64,000 bases of DNA from Ligustrum vulgare (Eukaryota > Streptophyta > Magnoliopsida > Lamiales > Oleaceae): assembly GCA_963555705.1 (NCBI GenBank), contig OY743183.1:50085466-50149465 (forward strand), given 5' to 3'. The translations under genes and the position numbers were made by a program. Positions 1-13,376 of the stretch are shown in pieces. Positions within the stretch are counted from its first letter, which is position 1, and every line of letters starts with the position of its first letter. The notes under the pieces were generated by a model. That model was not told where the DNA came from and searched no databases. It saw nothing but the letters and a program-made list of their open reading frames with translations.

Positions 1-454
1 TTTTGTTACAAAACAGTTTTGAGGCTCTAGTTTCTATAAAAAAAACAAACAGCAACCACTTTCTTCAAAAACGGATTCTGAAAAACTGGTTTTTGATCCA
101 TCTTCTTCATTCCTATCATTGGCAATTTGGCATGAATAGAGCAGTGTGGTTAATTGGTTGGTTGGTTGTGAGTCTTCGGTGATAATTCTGGGAAACTTAG
201 TGAAACGTTTTCCACATCCCTTATTAGAAGGTTGGGTAGTGTTCCTAAAGGCCACAAAAGCCCAATTGGAGAGGAGCGTACAATGGTGACTAAAGCTGAA
301 GGAAACAGTAAATTGCTGTAAGAAACAGGTCAAGAACTGACCAGAAGAAGTGTGAAGGCAGAAGTTAAAAACCGGCAAACTGGAGGAGTGCTTGTAGCAA
401 AAAAGAAACAGATTTCTTGCATTCTCGTGAGTAATTATTGTTGCAAATTCAAAA
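1..454 (+). mobile_element. Ty1/copia LTR, 3' portion (truncated by window edge)
   Basis: Nearly identical to the 3' LTR at 23899-24448 and clearly related to the 5' LTR ending at 22254, which is followed by the initiator-tRNA-Met primer-site motif TGGTATCAGAGCC. No coding content; reading frames here are chance ones. Confidence 0.8.
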
Positions 455-470
455 GGATAAACACGTTAAG

Positions 471-1459
471 TAGGACTTGGCAAAAGAACCAAAATCACCT
501 GTTCGGTTCTACTAAAATTTTAAACAATGCTGATTCTAAAAATCAATAATCAAAACAAAACACGATTTTTTTTATTTTTTAAAAATATAAATTAAAAAAA
601 AAAATCATCAATTATTAATCTTAATGCATGTTATCCGGTCTATTAGTCAATATCAATTACCCAACAATTATTAACTCATTCAACATTACAATAATTATAA
701 GCAAAATAAGTAATAAACAAAAAATCAAAAATCATTTTTCTTTCACTGGCTTGTCATTCAGCTTTAATTCTTAAGCCGTCAGTTCTTCAAGAATTAACAA
801 ATAATAAATTTCCACTCTTCATCTTACAATTAATTGTTATCTTATTTTCAATTATTTGCTGGACTTGTGCGACTGTTCCCTGAAAATGTGGAGAACTACG
901 AGCTGAAATTGAAGAATTTTTAGAAGAAACATATACACGCGGATGAGGAGATATGTTACTTTCTGAAAATGAGTGAATATTTTGATGTCAAGGATTTTGA
1001 GTGTTGTATTCGCATTTTGATCAAGGTCGATGATCTTACCATCTTACGACTCTTACCAGCCGGAATCTACCATGACTTCATAACTTAAGTTTGAAAATTT
1101 TAGAAGGAACACATACACGCGGATGAGAAGATACGTTACTTTCTGGAAAGGAGTGAATATTTTGATGTCAAGGATTTTGAGTGTTATATTCGCATTTTGA
1201 TCAAGGTCGATGATCTTACCATCTTACGACTCTTACCAGCTGGAATCTACCATGACTTCATAACTTAAGTTTGAAAATTTTAGTTTAGGAAATCGGAACC
1301 AAAACCAAAACCAAAACCAAAAGAATCGAACGGTTCGATTCTGGTTCGAATCTTCTCTTGCAAAAAGAACCAACGGTTCATTTTTCAAAAGAAGCATCGG
1401 TTCTTGATTCGATTCGATTCCTTGGAAATCAGAACCATATGGAACTACACTCACGCCTA
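471..1459. mobile_element. Non-autonomous hAT element, GAACC-rich family
   Basis: Flanked by a perfect 8-bp direct repeat ACGTTAAG (463-470 and 1460-1467), the size expected for hAT transposons. Termini read TAGG on the left and CCTA on the right, with subterminal repeats built on GAACC/GGTTC. It has no transposase frame. The minus-strand frame at 1233-1454, rich in F and W, is a by-product of the AACCAA repeats. The partner in copy 2 is 24467-25454. Confidence 0.85.
919..1284. repeat. Tandem duplication, two units of about 180 bp
   Basis: Two near-identical adjacent units inside the hAT element. The motif ACACGCGGATGAG recurs 180 bp apart, near 935 and 1115. The same pair is in copy 2 at 24914-25279, so it predates the segmental duplication. 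Function unknown. Confidence 0.9.
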
Positions 1460-1467
1460 ACGTTAAG

Positions 1468-2612
1468 CGTGGATCATTGTTTAATATAAATAGATAGTAG
1501 TTTATTTATTTATTTTTATTCTTGTGTAAGTGATTTGGAGATTTTGAGAGGAAAAAAATGTAAAATATCTTGTTTTCTTGGTATTAAATAAGTTTGGAGT
1601 ATTAATTTTCAACACAAACTAGTATTGTCAATTACGACTGTAAAATTTAAAATTTAATTGAAGTAAAATTTTGAAACAAGAATCCTAGTACCTTTAACAA
1701 TTCGAATTTTCATAAAGTTTGTGAAAAGCAAACTCCTCTTAGTTTACAACAAACTTCACAACGATAATTTAAGTAAAGTTAGCTATAATTTGATATTTGT
1801 ACTTGACATAATATACAATCCTCGTGGGAACAACAATTTACTCACACTTTACTATTTATCATGGTATCATATTTTCTTTAAAATTATCTAATGCTATTTA
1901 ATCATCTATATCGAACATCCACTTCTAATATTTCTCTAGTATACTAACTATCTATATTTTGTTCGTGTTCGTATGTTGGATCCAACTTTACATCTCTCAA
2001 ATTAGACTTGACTTTGACTCTAAAATTTATAATATGTGTAATTTCATTTGTTAATAAATTTGTATGAGTTCATGTCAAATCATTCTCGGAACATGAAAAT
2101 TTATATGTTTACAGTTTATACACATAAGTGGATAAGTTTAGGAGCAAGCCGAGCTCATGAGCTCAAGTTGACTCAGTCCATTATCATTCAAATGTTTTTT
2201 TATTTATACGCATACGTGGACGTGTTTTTCTCTATAACCGTTTATAACTATAATGTTACGGGGACCGTAACGCATATTCCTCGATGCAAATCAATCATAG
2301 TCATGATTCAACTTAAAGAGAGATTTTTTTACTAACTTTAAAGATCATTCGGAAAGGGCCCTTTAACTTTTCCTAATTGAAAGGGATTGTCGGGCAGTTA
2401 AAGTACATTGATTAAAACAAAATCCTCCAAGATAGGATCACTAACGGGTCGATCCACGAACACGCAATGGGTGCACCACAGACACATTAGGGTCCGGACA
2501 CAATTCGGATTTGGATTTCGCTACGTGGCTTAATGTTGGTGATCATTGAAACTGCCCAACAGAACATGGACAAATTGCTAATGCATCAAATGTTTATGTG
2601 CGTGCGTGCGCG

Positions 2613-2656
<44 letters not shown>

Positions 2657-2896
2657 TTTAAAAAAAAATTAAATTATTTTCAAATACAGATATCCGAGTA
2701 CAATAATTTTAATGCTCTATAAAATTAATATTTCATCCAAAACGGAAAATAAGGTAACCCTGCTAAAGATAATGAAGCATTTTCATATTTTAGTGATATT
2801 TTTTTATATTATTTTCTTTTTAGTGTGATTGTGTAATTCATAATTGTATAAAGGATATTTCTCCTTGTAATATTGAGAAAGAAAAAAATACAAACA

Positions 2897-2899
<3 letters not shown>
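1468..2899. other. Intergenic sequence, no gene recognised
   Basis: AT-rich DNA repeated almost unchanged at 25463-26870. A 95-residue frame at 2048-2335 is kept in both copies, but it starts on a non-ATG codon, has no recognisable domain, and its conservation only reflects near-identical DNA. A GT/TA microsatellite lies at 2600-2653 and is much shorter in copy 2. Confidence 0.7.

Positions 2900-2958
<59 letters not shown>
2900..2958. repeat. (TA)n microsatellite, target site of Helitron H1
   Basis: About 59 bp of uninterrupted TA repeat ending directly at the TC terminus of H1. The homologous tract in copy 2 (about 26868-26917) is the target of a different Helitron, H2. Confidence 0.95.
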
Positions 2959-2962
<4 letters not shown>

Positions 2963-3464
2963 TTCACTACTATATATAAATCTCACTTTCAAAATTACTA
3001 TTCATAAGGACCAAAAATAACACTTTTTGACTTAAAGAAAACACGCTTTTCCCCCCGATTAGCAATATCTCAGTATCTTTGGTTTTCTTTATCTCTCCTC
3101 TTCCAGAATCTTCGTATCCTTCATCCCCTCCTCTCTCTCTCTCTCTAAAGTCTAAACTCGAAGCCCAAGTCTTAAAGATTCGCTCACAAATCAGTGTTGC
3201 TGTGTAGACACCCACTGCGGCGAGAGGTTTAGGAAGTGAAGCTCAGATGATGAGTCGACGAGGAGGACGACTAAGTGGAAGATCCTGCATATTCCCGACA
3301 AATGGTTAGCAATATGATTGTGGAATATGAGAAAATTTTCAAAATAAAGACTTCGTATGAGTTATTTGAAGTGATTTTTTAATTTGTTCAAAAGTTGATA
3401 AAAGTTATGGATCTCTTGAAATGTGTAGTTAAAAATGAATTTAATCAATGTTGAATCATTTTTC

Positions 3465-4170
3465 CTACTCAAGAACGGTTTGTGTGTCCTTACCTCGAGT
3501 AAAGAGTGCTATCCAGTGGGTGAACCGATGACAAAACTTGGTGCTTCCATTCAAGCTTCTGGTCTATTATGCCCCATTTATTTAAATCTTTATTTTAATA
3601 ATTTTTCTCAGTGCCTCAATCATGACTTACCTTTAGTTTCTCGTAATAAATAATTTACATTGTTGCTGTTTTGTTGTTATGTTGTCCAATTTTGCAGGTG
3701 AAGCTGTGTATGTGGATGATATTCCACCAATCCAAACTAATTTATTACACCGAGCATTTATCTACAACACCAAGCCTTTAGCACAAGTGAAGGGAATTTC
3801 CTTCAAGTCTAATTCACGTGTGGGGTTAGTGATGTTATCTCTTCAAAAGATATCCCAGAAGGAGGAGAAAATATAGGAAGTAAAGACATGTTTGGTTCTG
3901 AACATTTATTTGTGGTGATCTCGCTACTTGTGCAGGTGACCTTATTGCTCGTGGTAAGTCCTACTGATCTTTTCTACTAGATTAGGAAGGTAGAATTTAC
4001 TGGATATGAAATGGTGTAGTTTTTACTGAAATGTATACATGAAATCTTCTTTAGGTTGAAGAGACAAAAAAGATCACGCAAACGTGGCTGAAAAAATTGC
4101 TCTGATTGATTATGATACCCAAAGTCTAGATCCTCCCATTTTAACTGTTGAAGAGGTTGTTGATGTTCTG
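3465..4170 (+). pseudogene. Aldehyde oxidase gene fragment (molybdenum-flavoprotein family) captured by H1
   Basis: Three exon-like stretches separated by introns resemble the middle of plant aldehyde oxidase (AAO-type, close to xanthine dehydrogenase), where the molybdenum-cofactor half begins. Visible pieces are YPVGEPMTKLGASIQASG near 3510-3565, then after an AG acceptor GEAVYVDDIPPIQTNLLHRA and FIYNTKPLAQVKG from 3699, then ALIDYDTQSLDPPILTVEEV near 4096-4155. The reading frame breaks several times between them. The full-length protein has over 1300 residues and only about 150 are here, so no enzyme can be made. In intact form the family oxidises aldehydes such as abscisic aldehyde in the cytosol. 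Confidence 0.85.
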
Positions 4171-4375
4171 AAAATGCAGTTTTCTATTATGTTTATAGGC
4201 TTAGGGTCAAAGAGTTTCTCACATTTTTTATGTCTGGCTCTTATTAATTGGATTTTCTTGATTTTAGGTTGTCTTGGATTGTAGTTTTTATATGTCCATT
4301 AGTTTAGTGGAAATGAGTTTTTATTGCATTCATTCATATTTTGACCTTTCTAAAATTTGGTTTTCTTTGATTTCA

Positions 4376-4640
4376 GGTTCTCATCAAGAAGAAATATGGC
4401 CAAGATGCCATAAATGTAGAGAATTATCGTGAAATTCCTCACATTCACTTCAAAGTTCAAATAATGTGTTATATTTGAAAAATAGGCCCTTTCTTTGAGT
4501 TTCTTATGATTTCCTCTGATATGTTGCAGGAGCGAAAAATGATAGACCAGTTTAGGATATGGGATAAAGGAGGTGATGGGGCAATGGTTGTTGCAGCTTT
4601 CTCCTTGGCCGTCATGATCGCCATGGTAGACCAAATGGTG
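4376..4640 (+). pseudogene. Unassigned exon-like fragments inside H1
   Basis: After an AG acceptor at 4377, an open stretch reads KKKYGQDAINVENYREI. After a short intron-like gap a second one, opening at a GCAG near 4530, reads ERKMIDQFRIWDKGGDGAMV followed by a hydrophobic run. Codon use and splice-like borders suggest genuine exons from one captured gene lying between the aldehyde oxidase and P450 pieces. I do not recognise the parent gene. Confidence 0.45.
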
Positions 4641-4869
4641 GGTTTCACTGACAAGTTATTAAGATTTGTTTTAAATTGTCAGACTTTAACCCTTTCTATC
4701 ATGTGGAATACAAATTGTACCTCTTCTACTCAATAAAGGTAATCACAATCTAACTTCTCATCACATATACTTTTGTTTGAACTAATTGTTCTTGCAACAT
4801 AGCTAACATTCGTGAAACTTATGATATTCATTCATTGAATACTGAAGGACTATTGATGTTTTTATGCAG

Positions 4870-5245
<376 letters not shown>

Positions 5246-5677
5246 ATTCATTCATTTGAATTTTTCTGGAACTACAGGCATGCATGAAAAATTACTTTAT
5301 TATTATGATGACTTCATTTACAAATTTTATTATCTTTCCTTATTTGCATGTCTTATAGAGCTAATCGTTGAAATTGTTAGAAAATCATAATTTAAAACTA
5401 ACTTTTATATAGAAAAATAAACTCTCAACAGAACATTACAGCTGAACTTAGAAATGAATAGTACCATTGGCCTTAATAATATGTAATGAAATAGAGTAAT
5501 GCAGAATTATAATTTATAAAGCAATATACTTTGCTTTCACAAAAAAATCCCAAACATAGAAGAAAAAACTATTGTTTTTTCCCTCATTGTTAACACATGA
5601 GAATTGCATGCTATGCTTTAGAGAATTACTGGATCTTGATCCAATTGTGGGACTTGTGACAAATGATGAAATCTTAA

Positions 5678-5820
5678 GCCTCCGTTTGGTAAACGGTTTA
5701 TAAATTTCTCAAATCATTTTTTAACCACACATTTCTTTCTTCACTTTTCAACCACACATCTTACCTCAAAATCATAAATAAATCAGTTTATAAACCACTA
5801 CAATATTACCAAATGGAGGC
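5678..5820. mobile_element. Tourist-like MITE (PIF/Harbinger type) inside H1
   Basis: 143 bp with terminal inverted repeats (GCCTCCGTTTGGTAA on the left; the right end reads the complement of GCCTCCATTTGGTAA) and subterminal GTTTATAAA inverted repeats. It is flanked by TAA on both sides (5675-5677, 5821-5823). It inserted after H1 assembled its cargo or came with a captured piece. Confidence 0.85.
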
Positions 5821-5823
5821 TAA

Positions 5824-7491
5824 GTTTTCTTCCCCTCCTTTAGTTTGTTTTCCTCTTCGATCCTAATGAACTTGTTATAATTTGTGAATTGAAACAATTA
5901 ACAATTTTACTCTTGCTCCCATTTTCAGACGTCCGACAAGAAATAATGCCACAATTTCTTGTGCCAAATTATTTACTTAACTAAAAAAAATACAAAAATG
6001 TAATAACCAACATTCTGGTAATAGACTGGAGTACTTAAATAAGCAGACCATTAACTTAAGACAACATAAAAAAGAAGAGGTCATCATCGTTCATGGTAGA
6101 ATAGAATCATTAGTAACCCGCGTTTGCAAATGCACTTGATCATAACTTGTATTTTGGTGAATCCCAAGGTTTTATGACATTACGCTGCCCTGTCTTTTGT
6201 ATGACGTCTAGAAGGAGAGCAAATGCTTTGAGTTTGGGAGGGACTATGCCGGGATATTATCCATTAAGTGCGATTCCTTCCCAAAACAACAATTGCACCT
6301 ATTAATCCAACATTCTTGCCTATAGTGAGAAATTTATTATATTTTTTTTTTTAAACGTCACTTACGTAAATCAATTGAAAAATACGACTCTAATATCTAA
6401 TATCTATTTCTATCTTTCGACTCCGAGGATGAAAGTGAGACGTGCACAAGAACCATTTATTAAATAAACCTTGATAAAAAGGTAGCTTTGGAATTTTCCT
6501 TACTTAATGCATGTCGTTATCGAATCTACCGGAACACATGTGAATGATTTGCTGGTTTATTTATTCTTTTGCCATTACATTTTTCGAGCTTCACAAAAAA
6601 TTTACATTCTATTACTATATGCTGACTTCTGCTCTTTAGTGCTCATCTAAGTGTGATTATCTTTCTCACTTAGTTCTAGGTATATTCTGAAATTTTTCTA
6701 AGAGCTTGCAATTCAAAGAAGTAATCGAAAGACACTTGAAGGTGACTGGAGGAAAAGTAATTACCATCTTTCTGCTTGAGCCTAATGGAATTTTTTTATA
6801 TAGGTCATGCCAAGGTGAGTATATATACTTGATATCACATGGTACTTGAAATTTGACATGCTCTTTATCTTAAAGACTTAAACCAATTGCATAGGCTGTG
6901 TTTGTGGATTTTTGCATGAAAAAAGAAACTGGCGGATGCTGCTATCTAAGGTCAGAATTATACCCTTATTGCTTTTTATTTTTTTTAAACATAATTCTTT
7001 AATGCTGTTTTTTTAAACATAATAATATTATAGATTAAATGTCTTTCGTCAAGTTATCGTTATTTATTAACCTGCCATAATGGAGCCTTCAGTTAACATA
7101 AACGAGCCACTAAATTAGAATGAATTAATGGCATGTGATGCAACTCATAATTTATCAGAATGCTAAGATTGTGGGGTGTGCCTGTGTTCAGGATCCGATG
7201 AAGCCTGTCGGGGATTACCAATGTTTGTGTCTCAATGGATTGAGGTCTGATTTTTCTTTGCTTTCGTCATGTACTCAGATTGTTTCTTTATGTTCTGGTA
7301 TGCAAAATGCCATGCAGATGAAACAAGGCAAGACTTTCCAATTTTGTGAAAGAAAACAAACTAAAACTCATCAATGATAAAATTCTCCCTCCTTCAAGCT
7401 TTGAGCTTAAAGCTATTTTTTCAATTATCTTTTTAAGTAATTTTTACGATTTTTTAGTTTTGAGTTTCTGAGCTTTGAAATCCAGAAAATT
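5824..7491 (+). other. Interior of H1 with short exon-like pieces, parent genes not recognised
   Basis: Mostly AT-rich and non-coding. Short open stretches with splice-like borders occur near 6710-6815 (FKEVIERHLKVTGGKVITI), 6897-6950 (AVFVDFCMKKETGGCCYL) and 7190-7250 (ACRGLPMFVSQWI in one frame). They may be further captured exons, but I cannot assign any of them. Confidence 0.4.
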
Positions 7492-8505
7492 ATGAGGTTG
7501 GGCAGTAAAGTGGAGCAAAATAAAAAGATTGTTAGGGGTTTCATGGAGCTTCCTCCAAATCGAAGATGCATCAACTGCAACAATTTGGTAATGATTTATT
7601 TTGTTAACATGAGTGTAACAATATGAGAAAAAAAAAATTAAAGCTTTAAATGTCTACTTACATTTTTTTTTTTTTAGGATTGTACAGCTTCAAAATGCTT
7701 TTTAATTTGGATTAATGCTTAGAATTCATTGATTTTATGGCTGCAGGAACTCAGTGTGTTTGTACAAACTTTTGGACATTTTTTTGTATGACCTGTGGTG
7801 GAATACAATAAGTACACTCGATGCAATTTTTTAATATGGGAACATGTGATTGTGAGTGCATGCAATGTTATAAAATATTGTCTATCTAATGTGTTTTTTG
7901 AAAGTTTCAGAAGATAGTTGTACATCTCACTTTGAAAAAATATTGAAATTGACTATAGTGCTTTCCGTATTCTATACACTACATATGCTTCTTAAAGTAT
8001 CTCTTTTGTTTCTTCGGAACACTTTCGTGAGGTGTTCGAGAGATCAAATTCTTTCATCTTGGTCATTCTCTTTTTCTTAGTGACTGACAGTGAATTCCCA
8101 TTTTAATCAACATTCTTGTTTATGCAGTCGTGAGTTTACTCATCATGTGAAGTCTGCTACTTCTCAAGAAGTGGAAGCTCTTCAAAAGAATAGTAATCAG
8201 GTAAACAATTCTGACAAATATCGTTCATTTTTAGGCAACTTGCATTTTTTTTACTTGCGAACCAGGCATTACTCTTCCAATGTGTAAGAGAGAGATACTT
8301 AATGGTCTGGGATCCACCTAATAATAGGTGCGAGATCGTTTCTGATTTTTGAAACTGTCAATTTTAAAAAATGGAGCTTAATCATGTCTTTCTCTTGCAA
8401 CAACTCTGATAATGTTCGTGAGTTTATAAAGAATGTTTACGTTAGTGAAATATATACAATGAAGAACTCATCTTATAGACCTCCAAGATATGCGTAGGAA
8501 TCCTG
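7492..8505 (+). pseudogene. ARF-GAP domain gene fragment (AGD14/ZIGA4-like) captured by H1
   Basis: Five exon-like blocks in order. Block 1 (7492-7587) starts with ATG and ends at a GT donor; it encodes GSKVEQNKKIVRGFMELPPN then RRCINCNN. Block 2 follows an AG acceptor at 7746 and reads CVCTNFWTFFCMTCGGI. Block 3 (8128-8200) reads REFTHHVKSATSQEVEALQ. Block 4 near 8290 reads RERYLMVWDP. Block 5 near 8400 reads NSDNVREFIKNVYV. The two CxxC pairs of the ARF-GAP zinc finger are kept, as is the Arg in REFTH. A few residues are missing between VKS and SQEVEAL, and an in-frame stop follows block 5. Intact family members stimulate GTP hydrolysis by ARF GTPases in vesicle traffic. This fragment covers only the N-terminal GAP domain. 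Confidence 0.86.
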
Positions 8506-9093
8506 GACCAGTGTGATAGTTAAAGAGCATTTCAGGAAAGACATGTGTTTGGACTTGGGATTCCCTGTTTGGACTTATCCATAAGAGTTATTTCCTTGAA
8601 AACTTGAACAATGTTACAATAATGTTTATCTTGAAAGTCTTTACATTGTAACCTGACATTGTCACTGATGGTTTAGTTAAATGAATTGATTTCAATAACA
8701 TAAATAGTATAATTCTATCAAACTGATTATCTATTATTAGTATTCAATTTATGTACAAAGAATAGCTTCTCATATTCTTTTAAAATTTCCACATCAATCA
8801 ATTTCATACCATAAATTGTCCTGAGAATAAACTAAAATACCCAAGTACATTTACATAACCTTAACATTAATTTTTATCTACAAATAACCGCTGCTTCATT
8901 TTAAATTCCACACGAATCAACACAAAAATGAAACGTTACGTGCAACGCACGTATCTATCTACTAGTGTATATATATAAGTCTAGCTCAACACAAAACGCC
9001 CATCCATATGTGTCAACCCACAATAGTCCTAACCAAGACTCGAGTCAAAATCAAGCCAAATATGATTAAATAGTTTTATATAATATACATTTG

Positions 9094-9260
9094 GCCTCTG
9101 TTCGGATCACATATATTAGTGATTATAAACCAAAATTTCACATTTTTCGAGATAAAATGTAGGATTAAAAATTGAAAAGAGAAAAAATGTATGATTAAAA
9201 AATGATTTAGGAAATTGTATAGATTATAAATTGATATCTTTGTGTGATCCGACCAGAGGC
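9094..9260. mobile_element. MITE with GCCTCTG termini (copy 1)
   Basis: Left end GCCTCTGTTCGGATCAC; the right end is its near-perfect inverse (complement of GCCTCTGGTCGGATCAC). About 167 bp, AT-rich core, no coding capacity. Partner in copy 2 at 36931-37082, shortened by a small deletion. The family resembles hAT or Harbinger MITEs, but I see no clear target duplication. Confidence 0.75.
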
Positions 9261-9713
9261 TATATTCCTTGTTTAGTCCTCATTATAAATAAAATATATT
9301 TTTCTCTCTTCTTTTTAACTATGCATTCATCAATAAAAATAATATAACACATAAATTCATTAAAAAATTCATACTTTTTAATTACACATTTTCATAAAAT
9401 TTACTATTTAAAAAATTATTCCTTCAAATAAACTCTTTACAATCAACAACAAACAGAGGTGACCTCGAAAGGGCATGATACTACTCAACAAATATTAGCT
9501 CGTATTTTTCATCTGATTTGCATATAATTTATACAAGTTTCATTTCATAGCTCTAACCATTCACAAACAAAAAAAATAAAATAAAATAAAATAAAATAAA
9601 ATATCAAACGTTAAAGGTGTGAAAATATTTCTATTATTTTCCTCCTATTTTCACCAAAAACGAAAAGCTTCTTGCCAGATTTATATATACAATTTTGCTA
9701 CTTATACAAATAA

Positions 9714-9808
9714 AGTTGTACAAATTAGTATATTAACCCTCACATAAGGGGGTCCACGAATAAAATATTGTATGTGATGTGAGAGTTAATATATTAGTTT
9801 GTACAAAT
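9714..9808. repeat. Palindromic MITE-like inverted repeat (copy 1)
   Basis: Arms of about 32 bp (9714-9745 and 9777-9808), matching at about 28 positions, with a 31-bp loop. It would form a long hairpin. The counterpart in copy 2 is 37487-37592, with a partly different loop. Confidence 0.8.
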
Positions 9809-10359
9809 AATTTAATTCTTGTGTAGAAGCACATGAAAAATATATTTATCAAAATTCTAAATTTTCCCGTCCATGGAAATGGACCAATTGCTAAATCATG
9901 TTGTCTAGATAGCTTCACTATGGGACCAGCTAAAACATTGGACACAAGCAATCAAACACTCTCACGATGTAAAAAAGTCCCAATTGATTTTAGTTTATAA
10001 ATAAGGACAAGTTTCTAAATATTAAATGATAAATAAGATAATAATATAAGATGTATTCCATTTGTATGGCTTGATGGCACTATGATCTTGACATGGCTAC
10101 CTTATATGCAATAAAATCTAAAAATAAGCCAAACTCTACCAATAAAATTTTAGAAGATCTTCATTACTAATTAATAATTGGTGAGTAAGTTTATGATGAG
10201 TCCTACGAATTAAATAATTCATCAATTAATTGATGATAATGTTACTGATGCATATTATACCGTGCTTAGTAAATGTTAAGCTTCTTATTGAATTGTGAAG
10301 AGGAAGAAGATGAGAAATAATTTTGTGTATTGAATTGAACAATTACAATTGATACCATA

Positions 10360-12477
10360 TCATATCATACTATATATAATAGTAGGGTAGTTTCCTAAAC
10401 CATTTTTCCTTCCATTTTCAGTTTCCATATATAGTAAGTTCTCATAAAATTAAGCAGTGTGAATACAAAGTGGATCAGTGTGAATACAAAATAAATGTAT
10501 ATCAAATGTGAACGCATTTATTGCCTTAATTATATAGTGTGTCTATATATATATAATCAATTTTAATTTTATTATTAACACTAATACTTAATTAGTTCAA
10601 TTAATATTTTTATTTATCAATATTAAAGTTATCATTTAGTTATTATTTTATTTATTTATTTATTGTTCTTAATATTATAAATTCTATTTGTAGTCATTAA
10701 TATAAAAATTGTGTTTTAATTATTTTAATGGTCAAATCCTTTATCATTTTTAATATCAAAAATCATATTTTCTAAAATATATATGTGGTTAAAAAAATGC
10801 GCTACTTATAAATAATTTATAAAAAAAGTTATTGAACGAAAACTAATATTGAATAATTAATGCTTTGATTTCTTTTTAGTTAATAATATCAATAGATTAA
10901 TATTTTTTAATCATTCTCAATTTTAATAAATTTTTAATGATTATAGGTTATAAGATTTTTCGTATAATTTCGTGATCTCCAACTTTACTCGATTTTTGGC
11001 TATTTGACTTTTATTTTTTGAGAATTGTTTTTGTGAAAAAGTAATTTTTTAGAATGTATAGTTAAAAAGTAGTATGAAAAATTATAAAAAATAAATTTTT
11101 TAAAGAATGTGTGATTGAGAATGAATGTTCAAAAAAATTGATTCTTGAAAAATCAATTTTATATGGATAAAGTAATATATCTTGTCAGTAAAAGAACCGC
11201 TCCGCTTTTATAAATCGAGATGCATAGATGATTTCTTAATATATAAAGTTAAATGTATTTGTGATATACATTCATTAAAATTTAATCAAAACTAACATTT
11301 CATGTTGCTTAATTTTGCTACATTCATTTAAATATATGACCACATGTATTTAATTTGTAATGTTAAAGTAAATATGAAATGAAATATTTTTTTAATAAAT
11401 TTAAATATCAAATATTGTAATAAAATAGTTAGTATCAATTCTAATAATACTATCGGATAGTGATATATTATTTGTGATAATCTAGAAATTATATTTTGAA
11501 AAGATTAATTACATCAATAATCATTAAAATTGAATAGTTATGCAAATGGTAAGTAGTACATTATTTAAGTTCCTAACTATTACAATTATGGAAACTTAGT
11601 TAAATAATAATAATAAAAAAAAATTTTGACTTCTATTCAGTACACTTTATTCAAACCCTCATTTTTTTAAAAATCATTTTCAACTAACATTCTATTAATA
11701 AAATAATCTACATATAAATTTTTTTTTTTAAAAAAAAAACATACTTTTTAATAGATCATTGTATCAAAATCTACTGTTACGAACTACATTATTTGAAATA
11801 GTGAGTCTCAATCAGGTGCTTAAGTATACATTCTCTACCAAATCATTAAACTCATTTCCTAAAATGGTAATTAATAGTATTAATTCACTATATATTATTC
11901 ATTTTGGATAAAATTCAGATTTGAAATAATCCAATTGAATGCAGAATTTTAGATAATTGCATTTTTCAAGTCCCGAAATTTCTTGGTCCGTCTTCCCTCT
12001 TGAAAATTAATTACAATTTTTTTAAATTCCTAAAAATAAAAAATAAAAAAACTTTGTCGATATTACATAAATATTTTTATTTAAAAAAAGAAAATGAAAG
12101 ATGATGAAATAAGAACATTCATCAATTTATTTTTATTTTTCTTTTCATTTTCCTTTTCATTTTAATAAAATTTTGAGCATATATCACAGATATATCTATT
12201 CTTTCTATTTATTACAAATTCTATTTAAATGTAATTTTTCTTTTCCATTTTAAGTATTAAATCAATTCAAATTAAAACATCTAAAGAATTTCTGAAACGA
12301 AAAACATATGAACTGTAAAAAGAATTGAAAAAAACGAAGGTATGTGTAATGTACCTTTGTAATTAATTGTCTTCATTCATTTCTCATTTTTAATTAAATA
12401 TTAATTTCATATATTAAAATATAAATTTGATATATGTAAGTAACAAATGACCGTGTATCGCACTGGTGTAAGACTAG
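10360..12477 (+). mobile_element. Helitron H3, non-autonomous, AT-rich
   Basis: Copy 2 is uninterrupted at the matching place (near 38219), which fixes this as a roughly 2.1-kb insertion. It begins TC after A and ends CTAG before T. Near the 3' end CCGTGTATCGCACTGG is a worn hairpin of the GTGCATCGCAC type. No genes or captured exons are recognisable. The ends and A/T-rich interior resemble the minus-strand Helitron H4 at 44780-46505. The 5' end could instead be the TC at 10365. Confidence 0.82.
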
Positions 12478-12844
12478 TATACAAATTATAATGGACATCC
12501 TACCACAATTCTGATATATTATCTCCCTAAATCATGCACATGGTTGAGATCACAACATAAATGGAAGAATATCATGCTACAAGGAAAGAACCAAATAAGG
12601 AAAATAGAATAAAAAGATCTCACCAGCCAATTCTGTAATCAAGCGATCGCCAATCGGTTGCAATGCTTTCCTCTCAAGTTTCCACTTGGATACATGGGCA
12701 ATCACATCATGTTTCTACTATGCGATCGCCTATGCAGTGCATTTGTATGTTTCCGGTCAATAGTAAATCATTTCTCTTCTCTAATAAAAATATCACAAAC
12801 CCTTATTCATTTCTTAATTATAATACCCGAAAAGATGTTTAATA

Positions 12845-12999
12845 GACTGTTCGACAACTATTATAATATGTAATAATTAGTGTTATTTGTGTTTTCTAGG
12901 TAAGATGTGTGGTTAAAAATTAAAGAGAGAAAAGATACGTGATTAAAAAGTTGTGTTGAAAAATATGTTGATTATAATCAACAAAAGCCGAACACAAGC
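12845..12999. mobile_element. MITE with TTCGGC termini (copy 1)
   Basis: Inverted terminal motifs GTTCGGC and GCCGAAC with internal GATTATAATC. The copy-2 version (38591-38745) keeps the left end better. No coding capacity. Confidence 0.65.
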
Positions 13000-13376
13000 T
13001 AATCCATTAGCTCATGGGAAAGAATTACCTCTTCGGATTGGAACAAACTTATAACCACGAGTTATTCACAAGTCTTCAATTAAAGGCCTACCATTACTAC
13101 TAGAAGTCTAGTCTCTTTCTTACTCATGTACAATCTCTAACTAACTTACAATTTACGCCAGCTAAGATCTTCTATGAAGCTTGATAAACAACGGATACGA
13201 ACCAACTAAGAAAGTTGTGAGGTCTTATATTACCCTCAAAGTTTCACGGAAGTTTACACTTTGTGTGTCAATTTGATGTAAAAAAAAGGTTGAATCGCAA
13301 CTCCAACGACTCTCACCTATCATGTCTTGAGTCTTAGTAAATGATGTAAATCGCAGGATCTACCTCAAGTGGTGCT

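Noticed and set aside
2048..2335. 95-residue open frame conserved at 26043-26330
   Set aside because: It starts on a non-ATG codon and has no recognisable domain. Its identity in both copies follows from near-identical duplicated DNA, not selection.
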